NCBI RefSeq assembly: GCF_022346925.1
Contig: NZ_JAKRNJ010000003.1
Coordinates: forward strand, 310,001 to 374,000
From: Microvirga sp. ACRRW
GTDB lineage: Bacteria; Pseudomonadota; Alphaproteobacteria; Rhizobiales; Beijerinckiaceae
DNA length: 64,000 nt
Direction: 5' to 3'
In this document: piece after piece, positions 1 to 9,025 of the stretch
How positions within the stretch are numbered: position 1 is the first letter of the stretch
Layout of the letters: every line of letters starts with the position of its first letter
The notes under the pieces: model-generated
Seen by the model: only the letters and a program-made list of their open reading frames with translations
Databases searched by the model: none
Told to the model about the DNA's origin: nothing
Program-made: the position numbers and the translations under genes

Positions 1-623
1 ACCGTTGCGATGCACCAGGCCAAACTTTCAGCCATCACGGCAAGATCGAGCGGATAATCGAGATAGAGGGACACAAGAGCGACCAATCCCAGGCCGAGGC
101 CTTCCAGGACGGCAATCGCCACCGCCAAAGCGAAAGTTCTCCGTGCCGTTCCGAAGATCTTGAGGCAGATCCAGGCAAGGATGCTCAGCAACCCGACCCA
201 GCAGAAAATCGCGGCGATGAAGAACTCTGCAACCAGTTCGACGCCATCCGTCATGGTCAAGTCGCGCCATTGATACTCCGCTGTAAATGAGACAGGCGAC
301 AGGAACCGAATGGTTGCCGAGACGAGGACTGCCAAGAGGCAGGCCGAAAAGCCGATGAAAGCGGTGCTTGCCCATTTTCCTGCGATGTGCGGGACGTTGC
401 CACGCACGCTATCGAGAACATGACTGCGAAGGCCGGCTTTCGGCGCTGCAATCACTCCTGCTGCAATCACGAGAAAAGAGGGGGCGAGGAGAGCCGCAAG
501 GACGGCGGCTACAATTGAAGCCTCGATCTCGCCGCTCCCGAACGTTTCATCCAGAACGACAAGGCATATCAGCGATGCCGCGAATGCGGCGCAGGCGATC
601 AGGATGGCAAGAGCAGTACGCAA
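1..623 (-). CDS. Unknown multi-pass membrane protein, C-terminus beyond the window
   Basis: The minus strand stays open from within the recF end to the window edge. It encodes about 200 residues with roughly six hydrophobic stretches, including ones beginning LRTALAILIA, EASIVAAVLAAL, AFIGFSACLLAV and ELVAEFFIAAIF, so an integral inner-membrane protein is likely. No ATG or GTG starts this frame; the first plausible start is a TTG at 621-623, about 80 bases downstream of the recF stop. The nearest ATG (683-685) lies in another frame that soon stops. I do not recognise a family. The gene may start inside recF, use TTG, or carry a frameshift near its start. Its position suggests it could be cotranscribed with recF, but no function follows from that. 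Confidence 0.55.
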   Translation of the reverse strand, partial: MRTALAILIACAAFAASLICLVVLDETFGSGEIEASIVAAVLAALLAPSFLVIAAGVIAAPKAGLRSHVLDSVRGNVPHIAGKWASTAFIGFSACLLAVLVSATIRFLSPVSFTAEYQWRDLTMTDGVELVAEFFIAAIFCWVGLLSILAWICLKIFGTARRTFALAVAIAVLEGLGLGLVALVSLYLDYPLDLAVMAESLAWCIAT

Positions 624-703
624 GGAAACGGCCTCGTTGAGACGGGCAGCATCCTTATTGGGTTCAAGCGGCCAGCAAACTCCATGAACGGAGAGGTTGC
701 TGT

Positions 704-1858
704 TCAGGAGACCGGCTCGATCACACCGGGCGACACCTGCAGCACATCCGCCCGGCCTTCGAGTTCGGCAAAGAGGCTCGGATCGGCGCCCGTCATCCAG
801 ACTTGTCCGCCGAGCGATTCCAGTGCCGCGAACAGGCCTGCGCGGCGGCGCGGGTCGAGATGGGCGGCGACCTCGTCGAGGAGCACGAAAGGCGCGATGC
901 CGCTCATGCTGGCAACGAGCTGCGCATGAGCGAGAACGAGGCCGATGAGAAGCGCCTTCTGCTCGCCCGTGGAGGCGGTGTTGGCGGGAATATCCTTCGG
1001 CCCGTGGCGCACGAGAAGGTCGGAAGCTTGTGGTCCGACGAGCGTGCGTCCCGCCGCGCGGTCGCGGGCGCGGTGATCGCGCAAGATCGCGCGGTAGCGG
1101 TCCTCCGCATCGACGGCGGGAAGGGTGGCGACGAGCGTATCGAGTTCGCCTTCCAGGCCCATCGTGGCGAAGGGGAAGGGTGAGTCTTCCGCACGCGTTT
1201 CGAGGATGAGAGCCGCGAGGCGTTCAACCGTTTCACGGCGCGCGGCGGCGACCGCGATGGCAAGCTCCGCCACCTCGCGCTCAAGCGCGTCGAGCCAGAG
1301 GCGGTCGTCGGGATTTTCCTCCAGCACGCGGTTGCGCGAACGCAGCGCGCGCTCCAGCGCATTCACCCGCGTGCCGTGCTCCGCATCGACCGCGAGAACG
1401 AGACGGTCGAGAAAGCGGCGGCGGTCACCGGCAGGGCCGCGGAACAGGGCATCGAGATCGGGGGTCAGCCACACGACGCGCAGGAATTCCGCGAAGGCCG
1501 TCGGCGAGGATGCGGTTGCGCCGTCGATGCGGCAGACGCGCGAGGCCCTGCCGTTCTCCGTCACCGGCTCAAGGCCGGTGCCGAGGCGATGCTCGCCGAA
1601 GGGCGCATCGAGGGTGAGCGAGATGGCGAAGGAGCCGGGGCCACTCTGGCGCGCCATGTCGCCGAGCTCCGCACGGCGCAGGCCCCGTCCCGGCATGAAG
1701 AGGGAGATTGCCTCCAGCACATTGGTCTTGCCAGCGCCGTTCTCGCCCACGAGCGCCACGAGCGGGCGTGACACGGGGAGATCCAGGCTCGCATAGGTGC
1801 GAAAGTCCTGAAGGATTAGACGGGCGATTCGGGAAGCGGCGACGGGGGCGGAGGACAT
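704..1858 (-). CDS. recF: DNA replication and repair protein RecF
   Basis: RecF is an ABC-type SMC-like ATPase that helps load RecA at gaps in single-stranded DNA through RecFOR. The 384-residue protein has the usual length. It shows Walker A GENGAGKT at residues 38-45, an ABC signature STGEQKALL near 296, and Walker B FVLLDE ending near 329 followed by the D-loop AAHLD. It lies downstream of dnaN and dnaA on the same strand, the classical dnaA-dnaN-recF order. A 178-bp spacer with a dispersed palindrome separates it from dnaN, so it may have its own promoter. The ATG at 1858 gives the normal RecF N-terminus (RLILQDFRTY). Confidence 0.97.
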   Translation of the reverse strand: MSSAPVAASRIARLILQDFRTYASLDLPVSRPLVALVGENGAGKTNVLEAISLFMPGRGLRRAELGDMARQSGPGSFAISLTLDAPFGEHRLGTGLEPVTENGRASRVCRIDGATASSPTAFAEFLRVVWLTPDLDALFRGPAGDRRRFLDRLVLAVDAEHGTRVNALERALRSRNRVLEENPDDRLWLDALEREVAELAIAVAAARRETVERLAALILETRAEDSPFPFATMGLEGELDTLVATLPAVDAEDRYRAILRDHRARDRAAGRTLVGPQASDLLVRHGPKDIPANTASTGEQKALLIGLVLAHAQLVASMSGIAPFVLLDEVAAHLDPRRRAGLFAALESLGGQVWMTGADPSLFAELEGRADVLQVSPGVIEPVS

Positions 1859-1923
1859 GCGCTCCCTTCATTCAGGAGCGGACGCGAAAGATCAAGCGTT
1901 GGCAGTGTCGCCAGGCTTATTCC

Positions 1924-2022
1924 GTCATCCCGGACGGCGTAGCCGATCCGGGATCGTCCTCAGAATAAGGCACCATTCTCGTCTTGCGATCCCGGGTTCT
2001 GCTGCGCAGCCCCGGGATGACG
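1924..2022. repeat. Dispersed ~100-bp palindromic element, copy 1
   Basis: This interval starts GTCATCCCGGACGGC and ends CAGCCCCGGGATGACG, so its ends are inverted repeats of each other. Inside is a second complementary pair, GATCCGGGATCG and CGATCCCGGGTTC, around a short AT-richer centre. Near-identical sequence recurs at 7968-8068, 16442-16544, 59281-59381 and, interrupted, at 19552-19774. It fills the recF-dnaN gap. It may form an RNA or DNA hairpin, but it lacks a U-tract. Confidence 0.85.
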
Positions 2023-2036
2023 TTGGTTGGTACTTC

Positions 2037-3155
2037 TTACACACGCATCGGCATCAGGACGTAGAGCGCAGGCGCACCCTCGCGGTCCTGGATGACAGTG
2101 GGCGAGCCGGGATCGGCGAGCTTGAACAGGGCCGTGTCGCCGTCGAGCTGGGACGTGATGTCGAGGAGATAGCGGGCGTTGAAGCCGATATCGATGGGCG
2201 CGTTGTCGTAATCGACTTCGATCTCTTCCGTAGCACTGCCCGAATCCGGGTTGTTGACGGTGAGCGTCAGGCGGCCGTCGGCCAGCGCGAGCTTCACCGC
2301 GCGGCCACGCTCCGAGGAGATGGTGGAGACGCGGTCCACGGCCTTGGCGAAATCACCGCGCTCGACCACGAGCACCTTGTCGTTGCCGGCGGGGATGACG
2401 CGCTGGTAATCCGGGAAGGTGCCGTCGATGAGCTTGGAGGTCAGCACCACGCCATCGAAAGTCAGGCGCACCTTGGCGGGCGACAATTCGACGGTGATGT
2501 TCTCCGAACCGTCCTCGACGAGCTTGACGATCTCGGCCACGGCTTTGCGCGGAATGATCACGCCGGGCATGCCCTCGGAGCCGTTGGGAGCGGGAAGCTC
2601 CACGCGGGCGAGGCGGTGGCCGTCGGTGGCAACCGCGCGGATGACGAGCGATCCGCCGGCATCGATGGTGTGAAGATAGATGCCGTTGAGATAATAGCGC
2701 GTCTCTTCCGTCGAGATCGCGAACTGCGTCTTCTCGATCAGTTTCTTGAGATCGGCGGCGGCCAGCGTGAAGCTGTGCGGCAGGTCGCCGGCGGCGAGAT
2801 CCGGGAAATCGCTTTCCGGCAGGGCCTGCAGCATGAAGCGCGAGCGGCCCGAGCGGATCTGCATCTGGCCCAGATCGGCGGTCATCTCCAGCGAGACCTG
2901 CGCGCCGTCGGGCAGCTTCCGCACGATGTCGTAGATCATGTAGGCCGGAACCGTGGTGGAACCTGCCTCCGTGATCTCGGCGGGGATCGTCTCCGTCACC
3001 TCGATGTCGAGGTCGGTCGCGCGCAGGCGCAAGGCTCCGTCCTCGGCGCGCAGAAGCACGTTCGACAGGATCGGAATGGTGTTGCGGCGCTCGACGACGC
3101 GGTGCACGTGCCCCAACGCCTTCAGAAGAGCGGCGCGCTCAACAGTAACTCTCAT
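2037..3155 (-). CDS. dnaN: DNA polymerase III beta subunit (sliding clamp)
   Basis: The clamp forms a ring-shaped dimer around DNA and tethers Pol III and other clamp-binding proteins. The 372 residues match the family length of about 370 and the three-subdomain architecture. Recognisable pieces are the N-terminal MRVTVERAALLKAL, the internal VATDGHRLARVELP and the C-terminal YVLMPMRV, whose last residues line the peptide-binding cleft. It lies 162 bp downstream of dnaA on the same strand. The ATG at 3155 gives the conserved N-terminus directly. Confidence 0.98.
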   Translation of the reverse strand: MRVTVERAALLKALGHVHRVVERRNTIPILSNVLLRAEDGALRLRATDLDIEVTETIPAEITEAGSTTVPAYMIYDIVRKLPDGAQVSLEMTADLGQMQIRSGRSRFMLQALPESDFPDLAAGDLPHSFTLAAADLKKLIEKTQFAISTEETRYYLNGIYLHTIDAGGSLVIRAVATDGHRLARVELPAPNGSEGMPGVIIPRKAVAEIVKLVEDGSENITVELSPAKVRLTFDGVVLTSKLIDGTFPDYQRVIPAGNDKVLVVERGDFAKAVDRVSTISSERGRAVKLALADGRLTLTVNNPDSGSATEEIEVDYDNAPIDIGFNARYLLDITSQLDGDTALFKLADPGSPTVIQDREGAPALYVLMPMRV

Positions 3156-3317
3156 AACGCGACACCTATTGTCGGTGAAATTCTTGTTCTCACGGAAACC
3201 TTTGGCCTGTCACTGACGCGACAAGCGAGGCGGCAAGATTGGCGTTTGTTGCCGGAGAAAGCAAGCCATGCGGCCTGCTAGCTCCTGAACATGCCTCTCA
3301 CCACCTGGATAAGGGGA

Positions 3318-4817
3318 TTATTCCTGCAGCATCCGCTTGAGGAGCTCGACCTCGTCGGACAGCGCATGATCCTCGCCCAGAGCCTTCTCGATCTTGCGCA
3401 CCGCATGGAGCACGGTGGTGTGATCGCGCCCGCCGAAGCGGCGGCCGATCTCCGGCAGGGAGCGTAAGGTGAGCACCTTGGACAGGTACATGGCGATCTG
3501 GCGCGGGCGTACCACGGCGGCGGTGCGGCGCTCGGAGAGGATGTCCGAACGGGAGACGTTGTAGCGCGAGGCCACCAGCTTCTGGATGTCCTCGATCTTC
3601 ACGCGCTTGGGCTCGCGGTTGCGCACCAGGTCGCGGATCGCGGTCTCGGCGGTCTCGAGCGTGATGGCGGAGCCGGTCAGCGTGGCATGGGCCAGCAAAC
3701 GGTTCACCGCGCCTTCGAGATCGCGGCCATTCGCCGTGATCGAGCGGGCCACGTAGGAGATCACGTTCGGCCCCACCTCGAAGGTCGGGTGAATGGTCTT
3801 CAGGGCCTCGATGCGGGTGGAGAGGATCGAGGTGCGCAGCGCCTCGTCCAGCGCCGTCACCTCGACCACGAGGCCGCCGGCGAGACGCGAGCGCACGCGC
3901 TCGTCGAGGTTTTCGAGATCGGCCGGAGGACGGTCGGCAGCGATCACGATCTGGCGGCCCGCATCGATGAGGGCGTTGAGCGTGTGGCCGAATTCCTGCT
4001 GGATCTGCTTGCCCTGGATGAACTGCACGTCGTCGATGATGAGCAGGTCGATGCCACGCAGGCGCTCCTTGAAGGCAAGCGAAGTCTGGGCTTTGAGCGA
4101 GGCCACGAAGCCGTACATGAAACGGTCGGCGGTGAGATAGATGACGCGGCGGCCTTGCGCGCGCATCTCATGGCCGATGGCGTGAAGAAGGTGCGTCTTG
4201 CCGAGGCCCACGCCCGCATGGAGATAAAGCGGGTTGTAGATCACCTGGCCGTTCGGGGCGTGCGCCACGCGGTCGGCGGCGGCATGCGCTAGCGCGTTGG
4301 AACGGCCGACGATGAAGCTCTCGAAGGTCAGGCGCGGATCGAGCGGCGCGCCGCCGAGGTCGGAATTCTCGCTGCGCTCCTCAGCCGGGAGCGCCATGGA
4401 CGGCATCTTCGGCTCGCTGATCTGGGTCGTCGCGGGCATGGGGGCCGCGTTCGGGCGGGGCGCTTCGTTGGGACGGCGCTGGGGGGAAGCCTCGCGGCCA
4501 AGACTGTTGCGCACGCCGATCGACACGCGCTCCACATCCTTGGTCTCGGAACGGTAAACCGACAGAACCCGGTCGGCGTAATGGGATTCGATCCAGCTTT
4601 TCAGGAAGCGGGTCGGCACCGTCAGATAGGCGCAGCCATCCACCACCGTGTCCACCTCCAGGCGTCCGAACCAGCTGGCGAAGATGTCCTCGCCCAGCTC
4701 GGCCCGCAGGCGGCGCTTCACCCGCGCCCACACATCCGCTGCCGTTTGTTCGCCGGAAGCCTCCATGCCGCTTTCGTTGGCGGCGGCAAAGGCTCGGTGG
4801 TCCTCGCTGCGATACAT
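3318..4817 (-). CDS. dnaA: Chromosomal replication initiator DnaA
   Basis: DnaA binds oriC boxes, oligomerises with ATP and opens the duplex. The protein has the N-terminal DnaB/DiaA-interaction domain ([19 protein letters not shown]), a poorly conserved linker rich in Pro and Arg, an AAA+ domain with Walker A GVGLGKTH and Walker [10 protein letters not shown], and a C-terminal DNA-binding domain with the signature [13 protein letters not shown] start at the ATG at 4817 because a strong GGAGGG precedes it. The frame can extend 17 codons to 4868, but that ATG has no ribosome site. About 1 kb of non-coding DNA with DnaA-box-like sites lies upstream, which would allow autoregulation. Confidence 0.97.
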   Translation of the reverse strand: MYRSEDHRAFAAANESGMEASGEQTAADVWARVKRRLRAELGEDIFASWFGRLEVDTVVDGCAYLTVPTRFLKSWIESHYADRVLSVYRSETKDVERVSIGVRNSLGREASPQRRPNEAPRPNAAPMPATTQISEPKMPSMALPAEERSENSDLGGAPLDPRLTFESFIVGRSNALAHAAADRVAHAPNGQVIYNPLYLHAGVGLGKTHLLHAIGHEMRAQGRRVIYLTADRFMYGFVASLKAQTSLAFKERLRGIDLLIIDDVQFIQGKQIQQEFGHTLNALIDAGRQIVIAADRPPADLENLDERVRSRLAGGLVVEVTALDEALRTSILSTRIEALKTIHPTFEVGPNVISYVARSITANGRDLEGAVNRLLAHATLTGSAITLETAETAIRDLVRNREPKRVKIEDIQKLVASRYNVSRSDILSERRTAAVVRPRQIAMYLSKVLTLRSLPEIGRRFGGRDHTTVLHAVRKIEKALGEDHALSDEVELLKRMLQE

Positions 4818-4919
4818 CAAATTCCCTCCACGAGGTTCCGCCGGAAATGGCCGGAAACCCCCACGCATGACCCGTCATGAACAAGAAAAGCAGACCTGCT
4901 TCACAGGTTGTTCAAGACG

Positions 4920-5560
4920 TGGCGCCCCCAATTGTACAGAAGATTATCAAACCGTTTTTAAGGTGAGACGATCCGAAAACGTCGCCTCTTTTGCATCCCA
5001 TCAAGCTCTATCAAGTCTACCCCTAGGTAAGGGGCGCGCTTTCGCTTGCTTCTTGTTAGGCTGAAACAAAGCTCGAACCCCGTTTTTTTGTTGTATGGCT
5101 TGTGACTTGAGTGGATGACTTAACGGCAAACCGTTGAAGTAAGTTGACCATATACAGGCGGGGGAGGGGTGCGCAACATGGTCGAGTCAACAGGCGCCCC
5201 GCCCAAATCCCCAAAAGGGGTCCACAGACCCGTCCACAGGTTTCAGGCTGCGACGATAAAGTCCTGACTCTTCAACTGATTCACAGTGTCGCCAGCGCCG
5301 GTTTCAGCGCGCGAAAAAAGCTTTTCTCGCAACCTTGATTCAGGATCGATTCGGCGTGAATCGGAGTGTGATTCCGAAGCTTCGCGAACCTTTGCCTGCT
5401 AAACGCTTGAAAGAGCTTGGCATTTTATGTGCGTTTTGAATCTCTGTTGCGGCCCATTCCACCCCGTCTTTGCACCTTAAAGTCAAGCTGTTGTGTGGAT
5501 AAAAAGGCAGCAAAGATTCCTTACAAAATGAAGGATTTCCCCTTGTTTTGGAGAGGGGGT
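4920..5560. other. Candidate origin of replication upstream of dnaA
   Basis: This is the largest gene-free stretch in the window, between dnaA and rpsT, and it is visibly more AT-rich than its surroundings. A perfect DnaA box is present on the minus strand (TGTGGATAA on the plus strand, 5494-5502). Looser matches ending in the box core are GGGTCCACA (5218-5226), CCGTCCACA (5230-5238) and TGATTCACA (5277-5285). AT-rich runs that could unwind occur around 4930-4975 and 5080-5110. Against this call, some alphaproteobacteria place oriC near hemE rather than dnaA, and one perfect box alone could serve DnaA autoregulation. No convincing gene is visible in the rest of 4818-5811. Confidence 0.4.
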
Positions 5561-5811
5561 GAGCAAGGTACTAGAGCCGCCTATCGAAAGGCCGCTTCAG
5601 CCCCCATCTCCATCGCCTATGGATCGCTCGATGGCAGGGAAGAGAAGAAGGTCTTCAGTTCGCACTGGCGGCTTTTTCCGGGCGGGTTTGCAACCCGGCC
5701 CTGCGCGATAAAGCGCGCGATGCGAGGCATCTCTCTCACGAAGGGTGGAGGTTGGCAGGTTCCGGCTCCGGAACTCACCTCCTGCCACGGGAAGCCGATG
5801 GCTTCGGGCAA

Positions 5812-5839
5812 CAAAAAACCCGGCCGCAAAGCCGGGTTT
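5812..5839 (-). terminator. Intrinsic terminator of rpsT
   Basis: On the minus strand an AACCCGGC stem with its complement GCCGGGTT and a six-base loop is followed by a run of six T residues. It lies about 30 bases after the rpsT stop and separates rpsT from the candidate origin region. Confidence 0.85.
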
Positions 5840-5866
5840 GATGATCTTGTAGTGCCTGGAGGCAGA

Positions 5867-6133
5867 TTAAGCGCTCAGAGCCTTGATGCGGCTGGTGAGG
5901 CGCGAAACCTTGCGGGAAGCGGTGTTCTTGTGAACGATGCCCTTCTGGGCAGCGCGCATCATCTCGGGCTCGGCGGCGCGGAGGGCGGCCAGAGCCTCGT
6001 TCTGGTTGCCGGAGGCGATAGCCTCCTCGACCTTGCGCACGAAGGTCCGCATGCGGCTGCGACGCGACTTGTTGACTGCGGTGCGCGTCGCAATCTTGCG
6101 GGTCATCTTCTTGGCGGAAACGGTATTGGCCAT
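5867..6133 (-). CDS. rpsT: 30S ribosomal protein S20
   Basis: S20 is a small helical protein that binds 16S rRNA early in 30S assembly. The 88 residues are normal for the family: [10 protein letters not shown] at the start, a basic segment [10 protein letters not shown], and [12 protein letters not shown] near the end. The ATG at 6133 is chosen over an in-frame TTG two codons upstream because it gives the standard MANT start and follows a GAGG. It is a monocistronic gene ended by a good terminator, and it sits beside dnaA as often seen in this order. Confidence 0.96.
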   Translation of the reverse strand: MANTVSAKKMTRKIATRTAVNKSRRSRMRTFVRKVEEAIASGNQNEALAALRAAEPEMMRAAQKGIVHKNTASRKVSRLTSRIKALSA

Positions 6134-6217
6134 GGCCAAAGCCTCGTTCTTTTAAATCCCGACGCGACGAAGCGGCTAGAGCCCTGTCAGCAATCGGATG
6201 ATGAATGGAAACCGAAG

Positions 6218-6238
6218 AGCCCGCGGGACGCGCGGGCT
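6218..6238 (-). terminator. GC-rich hairpin after the TSUP gene
   Basis: AGCCCGCG and CGCGGGCT form an 8-bp stem with a five-base loop between the TSUP-family gene and rpsT. Only a weak T-rich tail follows on the minus strand, so termination is plausible but not certain. Confidence 0.4.
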
Positions 6239-6299
6239 CGTGTGAGGCGGCTTATAGACGTGATCCTTCAGATCGTCAACGAGAGTCAGCCTTTGCGCG

Positions 6300-7115
6300 T
6301 CAAAAAAGCGCCGCGAGGCTTTTTTCGACGCTTGAGGAGAGCAGCTGGCGCCAGGGATTGGCGGGGTCCAGGAGGAGCCTGAGGGCCATCGCGGCCGAGA
6401 CCAGGACCAGGAGCGGACGGATAAGCTTGACCCCCAGCCGCATGGCAAGCCGCGAGCCTACCTGAGCACCGAGGAACGAGGCTCCCGCCATAACGAGGCC
6501 CAGGGGCCAGAGTACGGCCCCGGTTGCCGCATAGAGCAGGAGGGAGCCGAGGTTGCTCGCGAGATTCAGGAGCTTGGTATGGGCGGTCGCCCGCAGCACC
6601 CCGTAGCCGAGCAGGCTCACGAAGGCGAGCATATAGAAGGAGCCGGCGCCCGGCCCGAAGATGCCGTCATAGAAACCGACCGCGACGGGCGCGGTGAGCC
6701 CGAAGGTCAGGGTGGTCATGCGGGCATGAGCGTCCTGATCTTTAAGCTTTCGCGACAGGGCGAAATAGACGGCAATCGCGATCAGCAGCACCGGGATCAG
6801 GGTCTGGAGCACGGTGGGCGGCAGAAAGCGCGCACAGAGCGCGCCCACGATGCCGCTGGCGAAGGCAATGGCGGCAAAGCCCCAGGCCTTGCGCCATTCG
6901 ATCAGCTCCCGGCGCCCGAAGGTATAGGTGGCGGAAGCCGCAGCAAATGCGCCCTGGACCTTGTTGGTGGCGATCGCCTCCGCAGGACCGAGGCCCGCAA
7001 GCAGGAGAGCCGGCACGGTGAGCAGCCCGCCGCCTCCGGCGATGGAATCCACGAACCCTGCGAAAAAAGAGATCGCGGCGAGCGCCGCGATCATGTCGAA
7101 ACCGATATCGGGCAA
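6300..7115 (-). CDS. TSUP (TauE/SafE) family membrane exporter
   Basis: This 271-residue protein has about eight hydrophobic segments and the family hallmark near the N-terminus, FFAGFVDSIAGGGGLLTVPAL, followed by GLGPAEAIATNKVQG. A second half-repeat motif, YDGIFGPGAGSFY, lies near the middle. TSUP proteins move sulfite, sulfoacetate, sulfolactate or other organic anions across the inner membrane; the substrate here cannot be read from sequence. Its start lies one base after the stop of the enoyl-CoA hydratase gene, so the two are almost certainly cotranscribed. Confidence 0.88.
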   Translation of the reverse strand: MPDIGFDMIAALAAISFFAGFVDSIAGGGGLLTVPALLLAGLGPAEAIATNKVQGAFAAASATYTFGRRELIEWRKAWGFAAIAFASGIVGALCARFLPPTVLQTLIPVLLIAIAVYFALSRKLKDQDAHARMTTLTFGLTAPVAVGFYDGIFGPGAGSFYMLAFVSLLGYGVLRATAHTKLLNLASNLGSLLLYAATGAVLWPLGLVMAGASFLGAQVGSRLAMRLGVKLIRPLLVLVSAAMALRLLLDPANPWRQLLSSSVEKSLAALF

Positions 7116-7116
7116 T

Positions 7117-7890
7117 TTACTGGTCTTTGAACTCCGCCGCGCGCTTCTCCACGAAGGCGGCCATGCCTTCCTTCTGGTCGGCGGTGGCGAACATGGCGTG
7201 GAACACGCGCCGCTCGAAGCGGATGCCCTCGGAGAGGGAGATCTCGTCGGCGCGGTTGATGGTTTCCTTGGTCATCATGGCGATCGGCAGCGACATGGAG
7301 GCGATGGTGTCCGCCGTCTTCATGGCTTCCGCCATGAGATCGGCGAGCGGCACCACGCGGGCGGCAAGGCCCGAACGCTCAGCCTCCTCCGCGCCCATCA
7401 TGCGGCCCGTGAGGCACATCTCCATGGCCTTGGCCTTGCCGATGAGGCGGGTGAGGCGCTGGGTGCCGCCCATGCCGGGCATGACGCCGAGCTTGATCTC
7501 GGGCTGGCCGAACTTGGCATTGTCTGCGGCGATGATGAAATCGCACATCATGGCGAATTCGCAGCCGCCGCCCAGCGCAAAGCCCGCCACCGCCGCGATC
7601 ATGGGCTTGCGCCGTCCCGCCACCTTCTCCCAGCCGGAAAACTGGTTGTCGAGGTAGATCTGCGGATAGGCGAGCGAGGCCATTTCCTTGATGTCGGCGC
7701 CGGCGGCGAAGGCCTTCTCGGAGCCGGTGATCACGATGCAGCCGATCTTCGGGTCGGCCTCGAAGCCGTCGAGGGCGAGGTTCACCTCGTTCAGAAGCTG
7801 CGAATTGAGAGCGTTGAGAGCCTGGGGCCGGTTGAGGGTGATGAGCCCCACCTTGCCGCGCGTTTCAATGAGGATCGTTTCATAGGCCAT
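7117..7890 (-). CDS. Enoyl-CoA hydratase (crotonase family)
   Basis: The 257-residue length and sequence match short-chain enoyl-CoA hydratases, which add water across trans-2-enoyl-CoA in fatty-acid and amino-acid breakdown. The oxyanion-hole segments AGADIKEM and GGGCEFAM are present. Both catalytic glutamates expected of true hydratases are visible, one in GGGCEF and one in GQPEIKLG, which favours hydratase over isomerase. The gene leads a two-gene unit with the TSUP exporter one base downstream. A dispersed palindrome lies upstream at 7968-8068. The physiological substrate is not determined by sequence. Confidence 0.92.
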   Translation of the reverse strand: MAYETILIETRGKVGLITLNRPQALNALNSQLLNEVNLALDGFEADPKIGCIVITGSEKAFAAGADIKEMASLAYPQIYLDNQFSGWEKVAGRRKPMIAAVAGFALGGGCEFAMMCDFIIAADNAKFGQPEIKLGVMPGMGGTQRLTRLIGKAKAMEMCLTGRMMGAEEAERSGLAARVVPLADLMAEAMKTADTIASMSLPIAMMTKETINRADEISLSEGIRFERRVFHAMFATADQKEGMAAFVEKRAAEFKDQ

Positions 7891-7967
7891 GGCGCCACCT
7901 CCGCTGTTCTCTTCCCTGGGTTACGGGAGGCGGCGGGGCTCGGCAAGATCAAAGTGCCTACGCCTAT

Positions 7968-8068
7968 CGTCATCCCGGGGCTGCGTGAGCAGAACCCGGG
8001 ATCGCATGACGAGAATGGCGCTTTATTCTGCACACGATCCCGGATCGGCTACGCCGTCCGGGATGACG
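7968..8068. repeat. Dispersed ~100-bp palindromic element, copy 2
   Basis: This copy begins CGTCATCCCGGGGCTGCG and ends GCCGTCCGGGATGACG, which is the reverse-complement orientation of copy 1. It fills most of the gap between the enoyl-CoA hydratase and the DUF2189 gene. Confidence 0.85.
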
Positions 8069-8081
8069 CTTTTCGGTCAGA

Positions 8082-8879
8082 TCACTCCACCACCTTGCGA
8101 TAAAGGTGCCAGGTAGCGTGTCCCAGGATCGGCAGCACGACGGCGAGGCCGATGAAGAGCGGGATGAAGCCGATGGCGAGCATGGCGGCGACGATGAAGG
8201 CCCACACGATCATCGGGCCGGGATTGGCGGCGACCGCCCGGAAGGAGGTGAGGATCGCGGGGATCGCGCCCACGTCCCGGTCGACCAGGAGCGGGAAGGA
8301 GATCACGCTCAGGGCGAACACGACGGCGCTGAAGACGAAGCCCAGTGCATTGCCCATGATGATGAGAGCCCAGCCATGCTGCGTGGTGAACACCTCATGG
8401 AGGAAGCCGCCCAAGGAGGTGGGCGCGTGCCAGCCGAACAGGGATTGATAGAGCGTCTGAGCCGTGAGGAGCCAGGCGATGAAGATCACCATCAGCAGGA
8501 CGCCGAGCGCCGCGATGGAGCTTAAGGAATGCGAGCGGAAGACGTTGGCGACGCTGCTGACGGACACGTCCTGCCCGCGCTCGCGCTCGCGGCTGATCTC
8601 GTAGAGGCCCACGGCCGCGAGCGGGCCGATGAGCGCGAAGCCCGACATGAGCGGGAAGAGGATCGGCAGCATGTTGTAGCCGAAGGCGAGGCCTGCAAAG
8701 AACACGCCGAGGACCGGGTACATCAGGCAGATGAAGAAGATATGCGTCGGAGCAGCCCAGAAATCCGCCGCGCCCTGCCTCAAGGCATCGGTAAGATCGT
8801 GCATGCCGATCCGGCGGATGGTGAGATGCTCCGAAACCGGGTCTCTTTGAATGTGAGAGAAGGCATCGAGTCTGGCCAT
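8082..8879 (-). CDS. DUF2189-family integral membrane protein
   Basis: The 265-residue protein has a hydrophilic N-terminus with IRRIGMHDLTDALRQGAADF, the usual entry into a DUF2189 domain, then about six membrane helices (for example FFICLMYPVLGVFFAGLAF and MIVWAFIVAAMLAIGFIPLF). A cytoplasmic loop ISRERERGQDV separates early helices. The family is widespread in alphaproteobacteria and has no established biochemical role. It stands alone between a palindromic repeat and mutM. The ATG at 8879 is preceded by GGAGGG about nine bases upstream, which supports this start. Confidence 0.85.
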   Translation of the reverse strand: MARLDAFSHIQRDPVSEHLTIRRIGMHDLTDALRQGAADFWAAPTHIFFICLMYPVLGVFFAGLAFGYNMLPILFPLMSGFALIGPLAAVGLYEISRERERGQDVSVSSVANVFRSHSLSSIAALGVLLMVIFIAWLLTAQTLYQSLFGWHAPTSLGGFLHEVFTTQHGWALIIMGNALGFVFSAVVFALSVISFPLLVDRDVGAIPAILTSFRAVAANPGPMIVWAFIVAAMLAIGFIPLFIGLAVVLPILGHATWHLYRKVVE

Positions 8880-9025
8880 GGCGGTCCCTCCTGAACCTCG
8901 AGTTCAAGCGGTCGCGAGCCTGTCATGCGAGAGGATGCCGACGGGAAGGTCGCAACCTGCATAAGGAAAGACTTGTCGCCCTTTCAGGTTTTTTCGAGGA
9001 GGTCCAAGAAAATAGCCGGATCACT

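Noticed and set aside
1857-3281. Long plus-strand frame (474 codons) opposite dnaN
   Set aside because: It is a shadow of dnaN and also crosses the palindromic repeat; there is no independent support.
5417-6382. Plus-strand frame covering the candidate origin and rpsT
   Set aside because: It spans the rpsT terminator and the complement of rpsT. The leading part is intergenic, with no ribosome site.
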